Shown: positions 43,809-52,967, counted from the first letter of the stretch. The stretch: 53,169 bases of DNA from an uncultured Prevotellaceae bacterium (GCA_900318255.1 ONJX01000032.1:1-53169), one strand, 5' to 3'. Made by a program: numbers and translations. The notes: a model not told the origin generated them from the sequence alone.

Positions 43809-45410
43809 ATGAAAAGACTACTACTTTTAGCAATGACACTAATAGCTGTTGCATCGGTTGATGCACAGTGGGGGTGGAACCCTAACTATCCACCCGACAA
43901 CGAGAACGTGCAACTCACACAGACCAACCTGCCCATCGTGTGGATGGACGTGGATGGCGCTACTATCGACCGCGAGGAGCGCATCACTGCGCGCATGAAA
44001 ATCATCCACAATGGCGACGGCAACCTCAACTATGCCGACACCGTGGCTCACCCTGGACAGAAGATTGACTACCAGGGATATGTAGCTCTCAAGTATCGTG
44101 GCAACTCTTCGTTTGACGCTAGCGACAAGAAGCCCTACTCATTCCGCCCGCTAAATGCTCCTCTCGAGGACGGAGGCACTAAGGAAAAAGTGAAAATCCT
44201 GGGCATGGGCAAAGACAACAACTGGGCACTGCTGGCGCCCTACAGCGACAAGAGCATGATGCGCGACCTGCTCACATTCGAACTCTCTAGACCATGGATG
44301 GACTTCACCCCAACGGGCAAGTATTGCGAGCTCTTCCTCGACGGCATCTACTATGGCATCTACATCATGTGTGAGCTGCCCACCAAGGGCAAGCAGCGCC
44401 TCAACCTCGACGACCCTGGCGAGGAGGGCGACGAGCTGACCGGAGGCTACCTGCTCGAGGTGGATCGCACCGACGAGCCCACCTACACATCTAAGTATCA
44501 CCCCGTCAACTCAATGGGCAGCTGGCTCAACAACCGCTACATCAACTTCCAGTTTAAGGAACCAGAATATGAAGACTTGACCGAGGCTCAATATAACTAC
44601 ATCACTGGAAAAATTGATGAGATGGAGGACGCCTTTGCTTCGACCAACTACACCGACCCCGAGACGGGATACCGGCAGCACATCGACGTGATGTCGTTTA
44701 TCGATTTCCAAATAGCACAGGAGCTATCGCACAACGTGGACGGATACCGACTCAGCTCCAAGATTTTCAAATGGCGCGACAGCGTGGACCCTCGCTTCAA
44801 GATGGTGCTGTGGGACTTCAACATCGCCTTTGGCAACAGCGACTACTACAACGGCTGGCAGACCAACACCTGGATATATCAAAACAACAACATTCTCAAC
44901 TGGAACAACGACACACAGCTAGTGCCTTTCTGGTGGTATAAGCTCAACAAAGATCCTTACTACCAAGATCTGCTTAAGCAACGATGGGCACAGTGCCGAC
45001 GCGCCAACATGCGTGAGGACCGCATCATCGCCACCATCGACTCGATGGCTACACAGCTCACCGAGCAAGGTGCCATGGACCGCAACAGCCAGGCATGGCC
45101 ACGATGGGGACAGTATGTGTGGCCCAACTACTACATCGCCCAGAGCTTTGACGATGAGGTCAACCACCTCAAGGAGTGGATACACGACCGTCTCACTTGG
45201 ATGGACCAGCAACTAGACTTCGACCCAACGGCAGTGGTGGTGGGTGACGTGAACGGCGACGGAGAAGTCACAACCACCGACATCACCTGCATCTACAACT
45301 ACCTGCTCAGCGGCGATGAGACCTTCATCACCACTAGCGATGTTGACGGCGATGGACACATCACCACTACCGACATCACCGTCATCTACAGCATAATGCT
45401 CGGAAACTAA
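43809..45410 (+). CDS. Secreted CotH-kinase-like protein with dockerin-type repeats
   Basis: A 533-aa protein with signal MKRLLLLAMTLIAVASVDAQ. The CotH domain (about 40-440) shows VALKYRGNSSF, KKPYSFRP, the NWALLAPYSDKSMMRD helix, FLDGIYYGIYIMCE, GGYLLEVDRTDE and the DFNIAFGNSDY segment. This family resembles atypical secreted protein kinases. The C-terminus (about 478-533) has two calcium-binding loops, DVNGDGEVTTTD and DVDGDGHITTTD, matching type I dockerin repeats. In clostridia dockerins bind cohesins, but no cohesin gene is visible here. Starts 13 bases after ispG, so they share a transcript. Confidence 0.9.
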   Translation: MKRLLLLAMTLIAVASVDAQWGWNPNYPPDNENVQLTQTNLPIVWMDVDGATIDREERITARMKIIHNGDGNLNYADTVAHPGQKIDYQGYVALKYRGNSSFDASDKKPYSFRPLNAPLEDGGTKEKVKILGMGKDNNWALLAPYSDKSMMRDLLTFELSRPWMDFTPTGKYCELFLDGIYYGIYIMCELPTKGKQRLNLDDPGEEGDELTGGYLLEVDRTDEPTYTSKYHPVNSMGSWLNNRYINFQFKEPEYEDLTEAQYNYITGKIDEMEDAFASTNYTDPETGYRQHIDVMSFIDFQIAQELSHNVDGYRLSSKIFKWRDSVDPRFKMVLWDFNIAFGNSDYYNGWQTNTWIYQNNNILNWNNDTQLVPFWWYKLNKDPYYQDLLKQRWAQCRRANMREDRIIATIDSMATQLTEQGAMDRNSQAWPRWGQYVWPNYYIAQSFDDEVNHLKEWIHDRLTWMDQQLDFDPTAVVVGDVNGDGEVTTTDITCIYNYLLSGDETFITTSDVDGDGHITTTDITVIYSIMLGN

Positions 45411-45461
45411 TATCAATTAACGCATTATTATGGGGAAAGCTCAAAATGATGCACAATAAAG

Positions 45462-45497
45462 AAATCGCCAGAGTGTCTCAGCCTCTGGCGATTTTAT
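45462..45497 (+). terminator. Strong rho-independent terminator
   Basis: A 12-bp perfect stem AAATCGCCAGAG (45462-45473) with CTCTGGCGATTT (45483-45494) has a nine-base loop and runs into TTATT. It ends the ispG-cotH transcript. Confidence 0.88.
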
Positions 45498-45498
45498 T

Positions 45499-45563
45499 AG
45501 GTGGAGTCTATAAATTAATTGATACGGATTGTGGGCGTATAGGTCAATTTATAGAACCCTCCT
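45499..45563. mobile_element. Second short inverted-repeat element
   Basis: The left end, AGGTGGAGTCTATAAATTAA (from 45499), and the right end, reading AGGAGGGTTCTATAAATTGA on the minus strand, match the ends of the element at 23201-23354. Only about 25 bases lie between them. It may be an internally deleted copy. It sits between the terminator of cotH and the stop of the convergent minus-strand gene. Confidence 0.6.
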
Positions 45564-45577
45564 ATATTATGGATGGC

Positions 45578-46282
45578 TCACTTCTTGAGGTTGAAGCCAC
45601 TACCATTCCATTGCATAACGCATGTGACCTGCTGACTCTCGGGAACAGCACTAGTGTCGCTCATGCGCACTGATATGTCGGTGCCAGTGCGAGGCAGCTG
45701 GAAGAAAGGCTGGTAACCATTGGAATCCTCTCCGGTAGCGTTTTGCACCGCATCGACCGTCATGCGGCTGGCATTGTTCTCGTCAAGCAGGTCAATGGGC
45801 TGTGGCATGTGGTCGAAGGGTGCCTCTATGAGCCTCATCTTCTTGGTTTTCACGTTGTAACGGTAGAAGGTGAGGAAACTCTCGTCAAAGCCCAACGAGG
45901 AGTTGATGTGGTTCACGGCTACTAGCTTCTCGTTCTTGTTGTCGCAATTCCAGTAGCACATTTCAAGGGACTCTTGGTTTTCAATGGTTTTTCCTGTGCC
46001 ATAGGTGAATGTGGTAAAACTCACATAACCGTTCTTGCTATCTACAACACAATTGTCACAGCCACCAACGCCCCTTGACTGGTGAGTGCCTTCATTAAAT
46101 GCTGCAAGTGCTTTACGCTCAAAACTACCTGCCTCAAACTGTGAGCAATAGGCTCTTGCAAAGTCTTTGATAGTGAGTTGCTTGTCAGTTAATGACACGC
46201 TACACACTTGGGGTTGTGCAAAACAAAATACTGCCGGCGCAATCATCGCCAGCATCAAGATGGTTTTCTTAAATATTTTCAT
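45578..46282 (-). CDS. Secreted protein of unknown function
   Basis: The start at 46282 (MKIFKKTILMLAMIAPAVFCFAQ) is chosen because it begins a signal peptide; the longer frame adds 34 unlikely residues. The 234-aa product has a Cys-containing segment GVGGCDNCVVD, YVSFTTFTYGTGKT, EMCYWNCDNKNEK and a C-terminal half of beta strands. I recognise no family. Convergent with cotH and divergent from the PorE-like gene. Confidence 0.75.
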   Translation of the reverse strand: MKIFKKTILMLAMIAPAVFCFAQPQVCSVSLTDKQLTIKDFARAYCSQFEAGSFERKALAAFNEGTHQSRGVGGCDNCVVDSKNGYVSFTTFTYGTGKTIENQESLEMCYWNCDNKNEKLVAVNHINSSLGFDESFLTFYRYNVKTKKMRLIEAPFDHMPQPIDLLDENNASRMTVDAVQNATGEDSNGYQPFFQLPRTGTDISVRMSDTSAVPESQQVTCVMQWNGSGFNLKK

Positions 46283-46378
46283 TGTATCGTGTTGTGTGTT
46301 TGTTCTTTCTTCATTTGACATGAACAATGCACGCAAGTTTAAAGTCAAAAACTGTTTTAGGCAATGTTTTTTATAGTT

Positions 46379-46392
46379 TATCATTAATGATA
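46379..46392. repeat. Perfect 14-base palindrome
   Basis: TATCATTAATGATA lies in the 235-base gap between divergent genes, possibly an operator. Nearby is a CGCGCGCG run (about 46457-46464). Confidence 0.45.
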
Positions 46393-46517
46393 GACTGAGT
46401 TGAGATTATGGGTACCTCACTTCTCAACACTCAACCCTTATGTCACATTTAAATATCGCGCGCGTGCAATAAAGAGCGGTGACGTTGCGTTTTTAATGTA
46501 GTTATATAACATCTATC

Positions 46518-48914
46518 ATGAAGAAAATTTTCTACATAATATTTGCGGCTTTCATGCTGGCGACTGGGGTGCAATTCACCTCGTGCAAGACAGCTAAGAT
46601 GAAAGATGCCGACGAAAAATATGAGCGCGGAGAGTATTATGCTGCCGCCGAGACCTATCGCAAAATATACAACAAACTGCGACGCAAGGAAGACCGATAC
46701 ATGCGTGGAGAGGTGGCTTTCATGCTCGGCGAGTGCTACCGGCACCTGAACCAGAGCGCACGCGCCGCAGCTGCCTATCAAAATTCCCAGCGCTATGAGT
46801 GGGAAGACAGCCTCATCCCATTCTACCTGGCTCAGGCACAGCAGATGGAAGGCCAGTATTCTCTTGCCCAAAAAAACTATAAGGCTTATCTCGACACCGC
46901 CCCCAAGAACTGGCAAGCCAAGGAAGGAATAAGAGGCTGCCAAATGGCACCAAAAATTCGGGAAAAAGGCAGCCGATATATCGTGAAGAATGCACGACTG
47001 TTCAACTCGCGACGCGCCGACTTCTGCCCCATGTTCCTCGACAGCAAGGGAGATGTGCTCTATTTCACTTCGTCGCGCGAGAAAGCCACAGGCACCGCCA
47101 AGAGCGAGATTACTGGAACTAAGAACTGCGACGTGTTCTTCTCTAAGAAAGACGACAAGGGCAAATGGAGCAACCCCGAACTTGTGGAAGGAGACCTCAA
47201 CACCGAGTTTGATGAGGGCATAACAACTTTCACTCCCGACGGGCAGACCATGTTCTTTGCAAAAGCTCCACGCAAGACCGACGCCGGCACTAGCGTAGAA
47301 ATCTACAAGGCGAGCCGCAGCGAGGCAAAATGGACGGGCGCTGCAAAATTTGAGATTACTGCCGACACCCTATCGGCCTACGACGACCCGGCAGTGAGCA
47401 AAGACGGCAAGTGGCTCTATTTCTCGAGCGACATGCCTGGCGGGCAAGGCGGCAAGGACATCTGGCGAGTAATGATTAGCGACGGACATGGCACTCTCGA
47501 GAACCTAGGCGACCAAATCAACACTCCAGGCGATGAGCGATTCCCATACTGCCGCGACGACAGCACGCTTTATTTCTCGAGCAACGGGCACGCCGGGCTG
47601 GGAGGACTTGACCTGTTCAAGGCACGACTGCAGCCTTCGGGAAAGTGGTTCATCGAGAACATGGGGTCGCCCATGAATAGCAACGGCGACGACTTTGGCA
47701 TCACCTTCGAGGCCGAAGGCGAGAAGGGCTTCTTCTCGAGCAACCGCAAGGACGCGAGAGGCTACGACCACATCTACAGCTTTGAGAAACCCGACCTCAA
47801 AGTGTGGATCTCGGGATATGTGCTCGACAAGGACGAGGAACCCGTGCCTAATGCCATAATACGCATCGTGGGCAACGACGGCAGCAACCAGAAGGCGGTG
47901 GCCAAGCCCGACGGCACATTCCGCTTTGACCTGCAGCGCGGCGTGAGCTATGTGATGCTCGCCGGTGCCAACGGATACCTCAACGGCCGCCAGCAGTTCA
48001 CCAGCGACATGGAGGAGAAGGATGCCGAGTATAACGTCGATTTCATCCTCGCCGCCATGGACAAGCCGCAGGTCATCGAAAATATTTTCTACGACTACAA
48101 CAAAGCCACCTTGCGACCCGAGTCAAAGGCGGCCCTCGACTCGATGGTGCAAGTGCTCAACGACAATCCCTACATCACCATCGAGATGGGTGCTCACACC
48201 GACCGCGTGGGTGGCGACGAGTATAACCTCAAGCTCAGCGACCGCCGCGCCAAGAGCGTGGTTGACTACCTCATTGCTGCCGGCATCGACAGCGCACGCC
48301 TGCAATCGCACGGCTACGGCCGCTCTCGACCTAAAATCGTGACAAAGCGCATAGCTCGTCTCTATCCACAGTTCAACGAGGGCGACACGCTGAGCGAGCC
48401 GTTTGTCATGGCTCTCTCTAAAGAAGACCGGGCGGCGGCCGACCAAATCAACCGACGCACCGAGTTCCAGGTGCTCACTACCAACTACTACCGCACCTTC
48501 GACACCGACATCAAGCAGTCCGGAGAGGAAAGCGAAGAGGAACAAGGGGATCCAGCTAAAAAAGACCCACTTGATGGCATCGACACCAAGGGCATGTCGG
48601 CCGAGGAAATCAATAATTTGAGGCAACAGAAAGAAACCGAGATGAAGATGATTGAACAGAAGGAGCGCGAGAAAGCCATTGCCGAAGGAAAAGAGGCTGA
48701 CCCCGAAGGCAAATACTCTGGCGGAGAGAATGGCAACAGGCCAAAACTTGAAGGTAGCGGAATGACTGGAGGCTCAGGAACTGGAACCACTAGGGGCGGC
48801 TCTGGCACTACTACCAGGGGTGGCTCAAGTTCCACCACTAGAGGTGGAACAGGCTCAGGAAGTGGCGCCACTGTCAAGAACCCTAACGCCGGAGCGACAA
48901 CCCGAAAGAAGTAG
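46518..48914 (+). CDS. porE: PorE-type T9SS lipoprotein (TPR, PD40 propeller, CRD, OmpA)
   Basis: A 798-aa lipoprotein with signal MKKIFYIIFAAFMLATGVQF, then TSC (Cys23). Domain order is TPR-like helices (about 30-145), a WD40-like PD40 propeller (about 155-420, repeats such as GDVLYFTSSREK and GKWLYFSSDMPGGQGGKDIW), a carboxypeptidase-regulatory-like domain (about 428-500), and an OmpA peptidoglycan-binding domain (about 518-640, IFYDYNKATLRPESKAALD, TDRVG, DRRAKSVVDYL). This is the PorE architecture of the type IX secretion system, which links the translocon to the cell wall. The tail after about 690 is Gly/Thr/Ser-Arg repeats (TTRGG), unusually long. Confidence 0.85.
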   Translation: MKKIFYIIFAAFMLATGVQFTSCKTAKMKDADEKYERGEYYAAAETYRKIYNKLRRKEDRYMRGEVAFMLGECYRHLNQSARAAAAYQNSQRYEWEDSLIPFYLAQAQQMEGQYSLAQKNYKAYLDTAPKNWQAKEGIRGCQMAPKIREKGSRYIVKNARLFNSRRADFCPMFLDSKGDVLYFTSSREKATGTAKSEITGTKNCDVFFSKKDDKGKWSNPELVEGDLNTEFDEGITTFTPDGQTMFFAKAPRKTDAGTSVEIYKASRSEAKWTGAAKFEITADTLSAYDDPAVSKDGKWLYFSSDMPGGQGGKDIWRVMISDGHGTLENLGDQINTPGDERFPYCRDDSTLYFSSNGHAGLGGLDLFKARLQPSGKWFIENMGSPMNSNGDDFGITFEAEGEKGFFSSNRKDARGYDHIYSFEKPDLKVWISGYVLDKDEEPVPNAIIRIVGNDGSNQKAVAKPDGTFRFDLQRGVSYVMLAGANGYLNGRQQFTSDMEEKDAEYNVDFILAAMDKPQVIENIFYDYNKATLRPESKAALDSMVQVLNDNPYITIEMGAHTDRVGGDEYNLKLSDRRAKSVVDYLIAAGIDSARLQSHGYGRSRPKIVTKRIARLYPQFNEGDTLSEPFVMALSKEDRAAADQINRRTEFQVLTTNYYRTFDTDIKQSGEESEEEQGDPAKKDPLDGIDTKGMSAEEINNLRQQKETEMKMIEQKEREKAIAEGKEADPEGKYSGGENGNRPKLEGSGMTGGSGTGTTRGGSGTTTRGGSSSTTRGGTGSGSGATVKNPNAGATTRKK

Positions 48915-48922
48915 CTAAAAAA

Positions 48923-49450
48923 ATGAAAACTATCGGAATAATAAGCGACACTCATTGCTACTGGGATGAACGCTATGCTGAGCATTTTGCCGACTGCGAC
49001 GAGATCTGGCACGCGGGCGACATTGGCAACGAAGCGCTCATTAACATGATAGCCGCCATAGGTCCAACGGTGCGTGCCGTCTATGGCAACGCCGACGGGC
49101 AAGACCTGCGACGGCGTTTTAAGGAGACCGAGATTTTCACCGTTGAAGGGGTGAAAGTGATGATGACACACATTGGCGGCTATCCAGGACGATATGCTCC
49201 AGGCATCAAGGCTAGGCTCGAACTGGTGCAACCCAAAATATTCGTGTGCGGACACAGCCATATCCTCAAAGTCATCCCCGACCGCAGCCTAGGCACGCTC
49301 ACCATCAACCCAGGTGCCGCAGGGCGACAAGGATGGCAAAAGGTGCGCACTCTCATACGCCTAACCATCGACAACGGCACCATCACAGGCTGCCAAATCA
49401 TAGAGCTCGCCGACGACCGCAACGCACCCAAAGGCCACGTGGTGGAGTGA
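48923..49450 (+). CDS. YfcE/MJ0936-like metallophosphodiesterase
   Basis: A 175-aa small phosphodiesterase. It has IGIISDTHCYWD (metal ligands Asp/His), IWHAGDIGNEA, VYGNADGQ, MMTHIGGYPG and CGHSHILKV. It hydrolyses phosphodiester bonds with two metals. Starts nine bases after the PorE-like stop, so it is in the same transcript. Confidence 0.9.
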   Translation: MKTIGIISDTHCYWDERYAEHFADCDEIWHAGDIGNEALINMIAAIGPTVRAVYGNADGQDLRRRFKETEIFTVEGVKVMMTHIGGYPGRYAPGIKARLELVQPKIFVCGHSHILKVIPDRSLGTLTINPGAAGRQGWQKVRTLIRLTIDNGTITGCQIIELADDRNAPKGHVVE

Positions 49451-49490
49451 CAACAAGCTTGTCTTAAGTGAAAAGGGAAATCAAAAAATG

Positions 49491-49537
49491 AAAAAAGGCC
49501 ATAGTTCTGGTTTTTTACCAAAACTATGCCTAGTTTT
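49491..49537. terminator. Bidirectional terminator between convergent genes
   Basis: AGGC(c)ATAGTT..GGT pairs with ACC..AACTATGCCT around a T-rich loop, with one bulged C. A6 precedes it and TTTT follows. It lies between the phosphodiesterase (+) and the acyltransferase (-). Confidence 0.7.
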
Positions 49538-50252
49538 ATGACTCTTCCAATGAAGATGTTACTGCATCAAATGACTTTTGAGTGAGTTCCTGAATGGTAT
49601 CTCCAAATTGCTCTGGAGCAATAGGTTCGTGAATGGTAAGAGTGATAATGCCAGGCTGCACATGAAACATGGTGCGCGACATCACTTTATAAGAACCGTT
49701 AATGGTAATCGGCACTATGGGCAGGTCAAATTCCTTGGCTAGTCTAAAAGCACCATGCTTAAATGGGTGGATGTGACCATCATCGGTGCGACGACCCTCG
49801 GGGAAGACAACAATCGACATGCCCTTGACGAGGCGCTTTTTGGCATCGTTCATGGTTTTAACGATACCGCGCGCCGAGTGGTTATCTACCATAATGTGCC
49901 CTGCCATGTGACATGCCCATCCCACGAGAGGGAAATTGTGAAGCCCCTTGCGCATCATCCACTTGAAGTTATGACCCAAATAGCCATAGATGGAGAATAT
50001 GTCATAGGCTCCTTGATGATTGGCAACAAAAACGTATGCGCTCTTGCGATCAATGAGATGACGATTCTCTACCCTCACTCTCACCCCAAAGAAGAAACAC
50101 ATAGCTCTTGCCCACCACTTGGCAGGATAATAGCCCCAATAGTCGCTATTGAAAAGGCAACCAACAATGGTGACAAGGCAAGTGATAATGGTGAGTACCA
50201 GCACTATAGGTGCAGCAATGCAGTAGTGATATATTCGGTAAAGGATGTTCAT
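49536..50252 (-). CDS. plsC: 1-acylglycerol-3-phosphate acyltransferase
   Basis: A 238-aa PlsC-type enzyme that adds the second acyl chain to lysophosphatidic acid in phospholipid synthesis. It has an N-terminal hydrophobic segment (IYHYCIAAPIVLVLTIITCLV), the catalytic NHQGAYD (H-x4-D), the substrate motif VVFPEGRRTDDG, PIVPITINGSY and the GIVKTMNDAKKRL helix. A TAACTTTG promoter precedes it on the minus strand. Confidence 0.93.
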   Translation of the reverse strand: MNILYRIYHYCIAAPIVLVLTIITCLVTIVGCLFNSDYWGYYPAKWWARAMCFFFGVRVRVENRHLIDRKSAYVFVANHQGAYDIFSIYGYLGHNFKWMMRKGLHNFPLVGWACHMAGHIMVDNHSARGIVKTMNDAKKRLVKGMSIVVFPEGRRTDDGHIHPFKHGAFRLAKEFDLPIVPITINGSYKVMSRTMFHVQPGIITLTIHEPIAPEQFGDTIQELTQKSFDAVTSSLEES

Positions 50253-50278
50253 GCTAATGTGATTTGTGTTTCAAACTA

Positions 50279-50286
50279 CAAAGTTA
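50279..50286 (-). promoter_or_regulatory. -7 promoter element TAACTTTG (minus strand)
   Basis: Lies 26 bases before the plsC start on the minus strand. A direct repeat of TTCACTTTTCAGAA (about 50297-50324) lies just upstream. Confidence 0.6.
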
Positions 50287-50354
50287 GTAAAAAGTTTTCA
50301 CTTTTCAGAATTCACTTTTCAGAAATCAACATTTTTGTCACGCCGTGAACAGGC

Positions 50355-50404
50355 ACAAAAAAAGAAGTTCACGAAACACTCTAAAATGAGCATCTCGTGA
50401 ACTT
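50355..50404 (-). terminator. Rho-independent terminator of the rpr operon (minus strand)
   Basis: On the minus strand a perfect 10-bp stem (AAGTTCACGA/TCGTGAACTT; plus-strand arms 50365-50374 and 50395-50404) is followed by CTTTTTTT. It lies 21 bases after the rprY stop. Confidence 0.88.
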
Positions 50405-50425
50405 ATTAGTTCAAGACTGAAAAAA

Positions 50426-51130
50426 CTATTTCTCCTCAGGTTCTGGAGCAATGAGTTTATAACCCTTGCCGTGGATGTTGATGATCTCAATCGACGGGTC
50501 GGCCTTGAGATGCTTGCGCAGCTTGGTGATATAAACATCCATACTGCGGGCATTGAAATAGTTATCGTCAATCCAGATAGTCTTAAGGGCAAAATTGCGC
50601 TCAAGGATCTCGTTCACGTGAGCACACAAGAGGCTAAGTAACTCACTCTCCTTGGTGGTGAGCTTGGTTGACATGTCATCGACAATGAGCACTTGCTTTT
50701 GAGTGTCGAAGGTGAACTTGCCTATCTTATACATGGTGATTTCCTTGCCTTTCTTGCCCTTTACACGACGCATGATGGCATCGATGCGCATCACGAGCTC
50801 CTCCATCGAGAATGGCTTGGTGATATAATCATCGGCACCAATCTTGAAGCCCTCAAGTATGTCTTCTTTCAGAGCTTTTGCGGTAAGGAAGATTACTGGC
50901 ACATCACTATTTATGGTGCGTATTTCCTGAGCCAGCTGGAAACCATCTTTCTTAGGCATCATGATATCAAGCACGCAGATGTCATACTTGCCCTTAAGGA
51001 AGGCCTTGTAGCCACTCTCGCCATCGGCATAGAGGTCGGCATTGTAACCCTTGGCCTGCAGGTACTCTCTTAACAACATGCCAAGATTCTCGTCATCTTC
51101 GCATAAAAGAATTCTCAATTTTTCGTCCAT
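50426..51130 (-). CDS. rprY: Response regulator RprY (OmpR type)
   Basis: A 234-aa regulator with a receiver domain (EDDE at 11-14, phospho-acceptor Asp55 in VLDIMMPKKDG, FLTAKA switch region) and an OmpR/PhoB winged helix (about 140-230; KEITMYKIGKFTFD, LTTKESELLSLLC, YITKLRKHLK). In Bacteroides the RprX/RprY pair affects envelope stress and drug resistance. The kinase gene ends 10 bases upstream. Confidence 0.94.
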   Translation of the reverse strand: MDEKLRILLCEDDENLGMLLREYLQAKGYNADLYADGESGYKAFLKGKYDICVLDIMMPKKDGFQLAQEIRTINSDVPVIFLTAKALKEDILEGFKIGADDYITKPFSMEELVMRIDAIMRRVKGKKGKEITMYKIGKFTFDTQKQVLIVDDMSTKLTTKESELLSLLCAHVNEILERNFALKTIWIDDNYFNARSMDVYITKLRKHLKADPSIEIINIHGKGYKLIAPEPEEK

Positions 51131-51139
51131 AATCTTTTC

Positions 51140-52630
51140 TTATTTATATAATGGTAATGTAATAATGAATTTCGAACCTTTACCCACTTCGCTCTCGGCC
51201 TTGATAGTGCCACCAAAGAGGGTTATCATCTTGTGTACATAGGCCAAACCCAGGCCAAACCCTTTCACATCGTGACGGTTGCCTGTGCTCACACGATAGA
51301 ATTTCTCAAAAATCTTCTTCAGGTCGTCGCGCTTAATGCCTATGCCATTATCTTCTACAACAATGGTGATGTGTGAGTCATCGGGATTACTAGTGCTCAC
51401 CGTCAATACGGGAGCCACATCCTCGCGACGGTACTTAATGGCATTGTCTAGCAGATTAAAGATTACATTTGTAAAATGCATCTCATCTACATTCACTATA
51501 GGGTCGTCACTGTTGAGATTGGCTGTGAGGGTGCCACCAAATTTCTCTACCTTGAGATTATAGGTATTGACAACACTATAAATCACCGAGTCGGCATCCA
51601 CCTCCTGCAACTTCATGGTGGCACTGGTGCGGTCAAACATCGACATCTGCAACACCTTCTCCACCTGAAAGCGCAAGCGCTTTGTCTCATCCTTAATCAC
51701 AGTAGAGGCTTGCTTGAGCAACGATGGACTCTTGACCACAGCAGGATCGTCAAGCATCTGAGCTGCCAGAGAAATACTCGAAATGGGAGTCTTGAACTCG
51801 TGAGTCATATTGTTGATGAAGTCATTCTTTATCTCACTCAGCTTCTTTTGCCTTAATATAAGAATCACGGTGAAAACAAATAGTGCCATCAGCAGCAGAA
51901 TGAACGCTAAAGACGGTAACATGAATTTGACTGAAGAAAACACATAATCGCTCTTTGTGGGAAACACCACATTAAGGGTGACATTGCTGTCCTTTGTTTT
52001 AGGAAACAAAATCTGAGAATACACGTTGTCTTCATTCTTCATGTTTTGCTCATAGCCGCTTGTGCAATACTCTATAGTTGCCGAGCGATTGACAATGGCA
52101 AACTCAAACGGCATCTTCAAGCCATTGCGCTGAAGCTCCAAGTCGATGTAAAAGCTAACCTTCGATGAGTCGGCACGCTCTGCAATAGGACGGTCGCTGG
52201 CATGCTCAAGAATATTGAGTATCACCTCGTTAAGCAATGCTTTTTGATAAAGATACTCATTCTTGAGAATTTCCTGGCGACTACGGTCAACGCCAAAATT
52301 TGATGTCAAGCCATTATCACCTCCAAAACGAGACCCTGAAGCAGCACCAAACGATGACGCACGACCAAAGTCAATATCACCACTAAACTGACCACCACCG
52401 ATGTTCATTATCTTCGACTGTGAGTTATCCAGATGATTGTCTAAAAAATGTTTTGTCTCGTCACGCTCCAAATTTGACGCAACATTATAAAGACTCAACG
52501 TCACAAGCTCACGGAAGTGATCATTGCGCATCTTCACCATCTTCTCAATATACATAATCTGCATGAACAGCAACCCAAGCAGAGTAACTGACATCACAAT
52601 TATCAATATCCAAATGGTAGATTTCTTCAT
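51140..52630 (-). CDS. rprX: Sensor histidine kinase RprX
   Basis: A 496-aa membrane kinase with helix 1 (about 7-28), a periplasmic sensor region (about 30-236) and helix 2 (about 237-259). The H-box has His277 (MTHEFKTPISS), followed by the N-box (NLLDNAIKYR), G1 (VVEDNGIGIKRDD), an F-box (EKFYR) and G2 (GFGLGLAYV). It phosphorylates RprY, encoded directly downstream. The periplasmic part has a Gly/Ser-rich stretch (NIGGGQFSGDIDFGRASS). The signal is unknown. Confidence 0.94.
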   Translation of the reverse strand: MKKSTIWILIIVMSVTLLGLLFMQIMYIEKMVKMRNDHFRELVTLSLYNVASNLERDETKHFLDNHLDNSQSKIMNIGGGQFSGDIDFGRASSFGAASGSRFGGDNGLTSNFGVDRSRQEILKNEYLYQKALLNEVILNILEHASDRPIAERADSSKVSFYIDLELQRNGLKMPFEFAIVNRSATIEYCTSGYEQNMKNEDNVYSQILFPKTKDSNVTLNVVFPTKSDYVFSSVKFMLPSLAFILLLMALFVFTVILILRQKKLSEIKNDFINNMTHEFKTPISSISLAAQMLDDPAVVKSPSLLKQASTVIKDETKRLRFQVEKVLQMSMFDRTSATMKLQEVDADSVIYSVVNTYNLKVEKFGGTLTANLNSDDPIVNVDEMHFTNVIFNLLDNAIKYRREDVAPVLTVSTSNPDDSHITIVVEDNGIGIKRDDLKKIFEKFYRVSTGNRHDVKGFGLGLAYVHKMITLFGGTIKAESEVGKGSKFIITLPLYK

Positions 52631-52721
52631 GACTAAGCCAAATTATCATCAAAAAAAGTCGTTATCAGAGCAAAAATAGACACTTTCTGTTAATAAACAA
52701 CCGAAATTTAACTTTACCGTG

Positions 52722-52729
52722 CAAAATTA
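52722..52729 (-). promoter_or_regulatory. -7 promoter element TAATTTTG (minus strand)
   Basis: Lies about 91 bases upstream of the rprX start on the minus strand in a very A/T-rich stretch. A -33 TTG at standard spacing is not evident. Confidence 0.5.
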
Positions 52730-52815
52730 ACAAAACTATGTGAAATTAAAAAATTTTGAGCAATTTTTTTCTAAAAAAATATTTTTTTACAAATAAACAA
52801 AAAAGTCTAGAAGAA

Positions 52816-52967
52816 GAAGGAGAGAGAAGAAAGAAGGAGAGAGAAGAAAGAAGGAGAGAGAAGAAGGAGAGAGAAGAGAGACGGAAAAGAAGGAAAAGAA
52901 GGAAAAGAAAAGGAAGAAAATAAAGGAAGGGAAAAAAGAAAAGAGGGAAAAAAGAAAAGAGGAAAAA
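52816..52967. repeat. Polypurine tandem repeats near right window edge
   Basis: Units of GAAGGAGAGAGAAGAAA (52816-52880, about three and a half copies), then AGGAAAAGA units, then two copies of GAAAAAAGAAAAGAGG (52930-52967). About 150 bases contain almost no pyrimidines on this strand. The minus-strand frame across it reads only Phe/Leu/Ser/Pro and is not a gene. Such tracts can form triplex DNA or be an assembly end. Confidence 0.85.
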
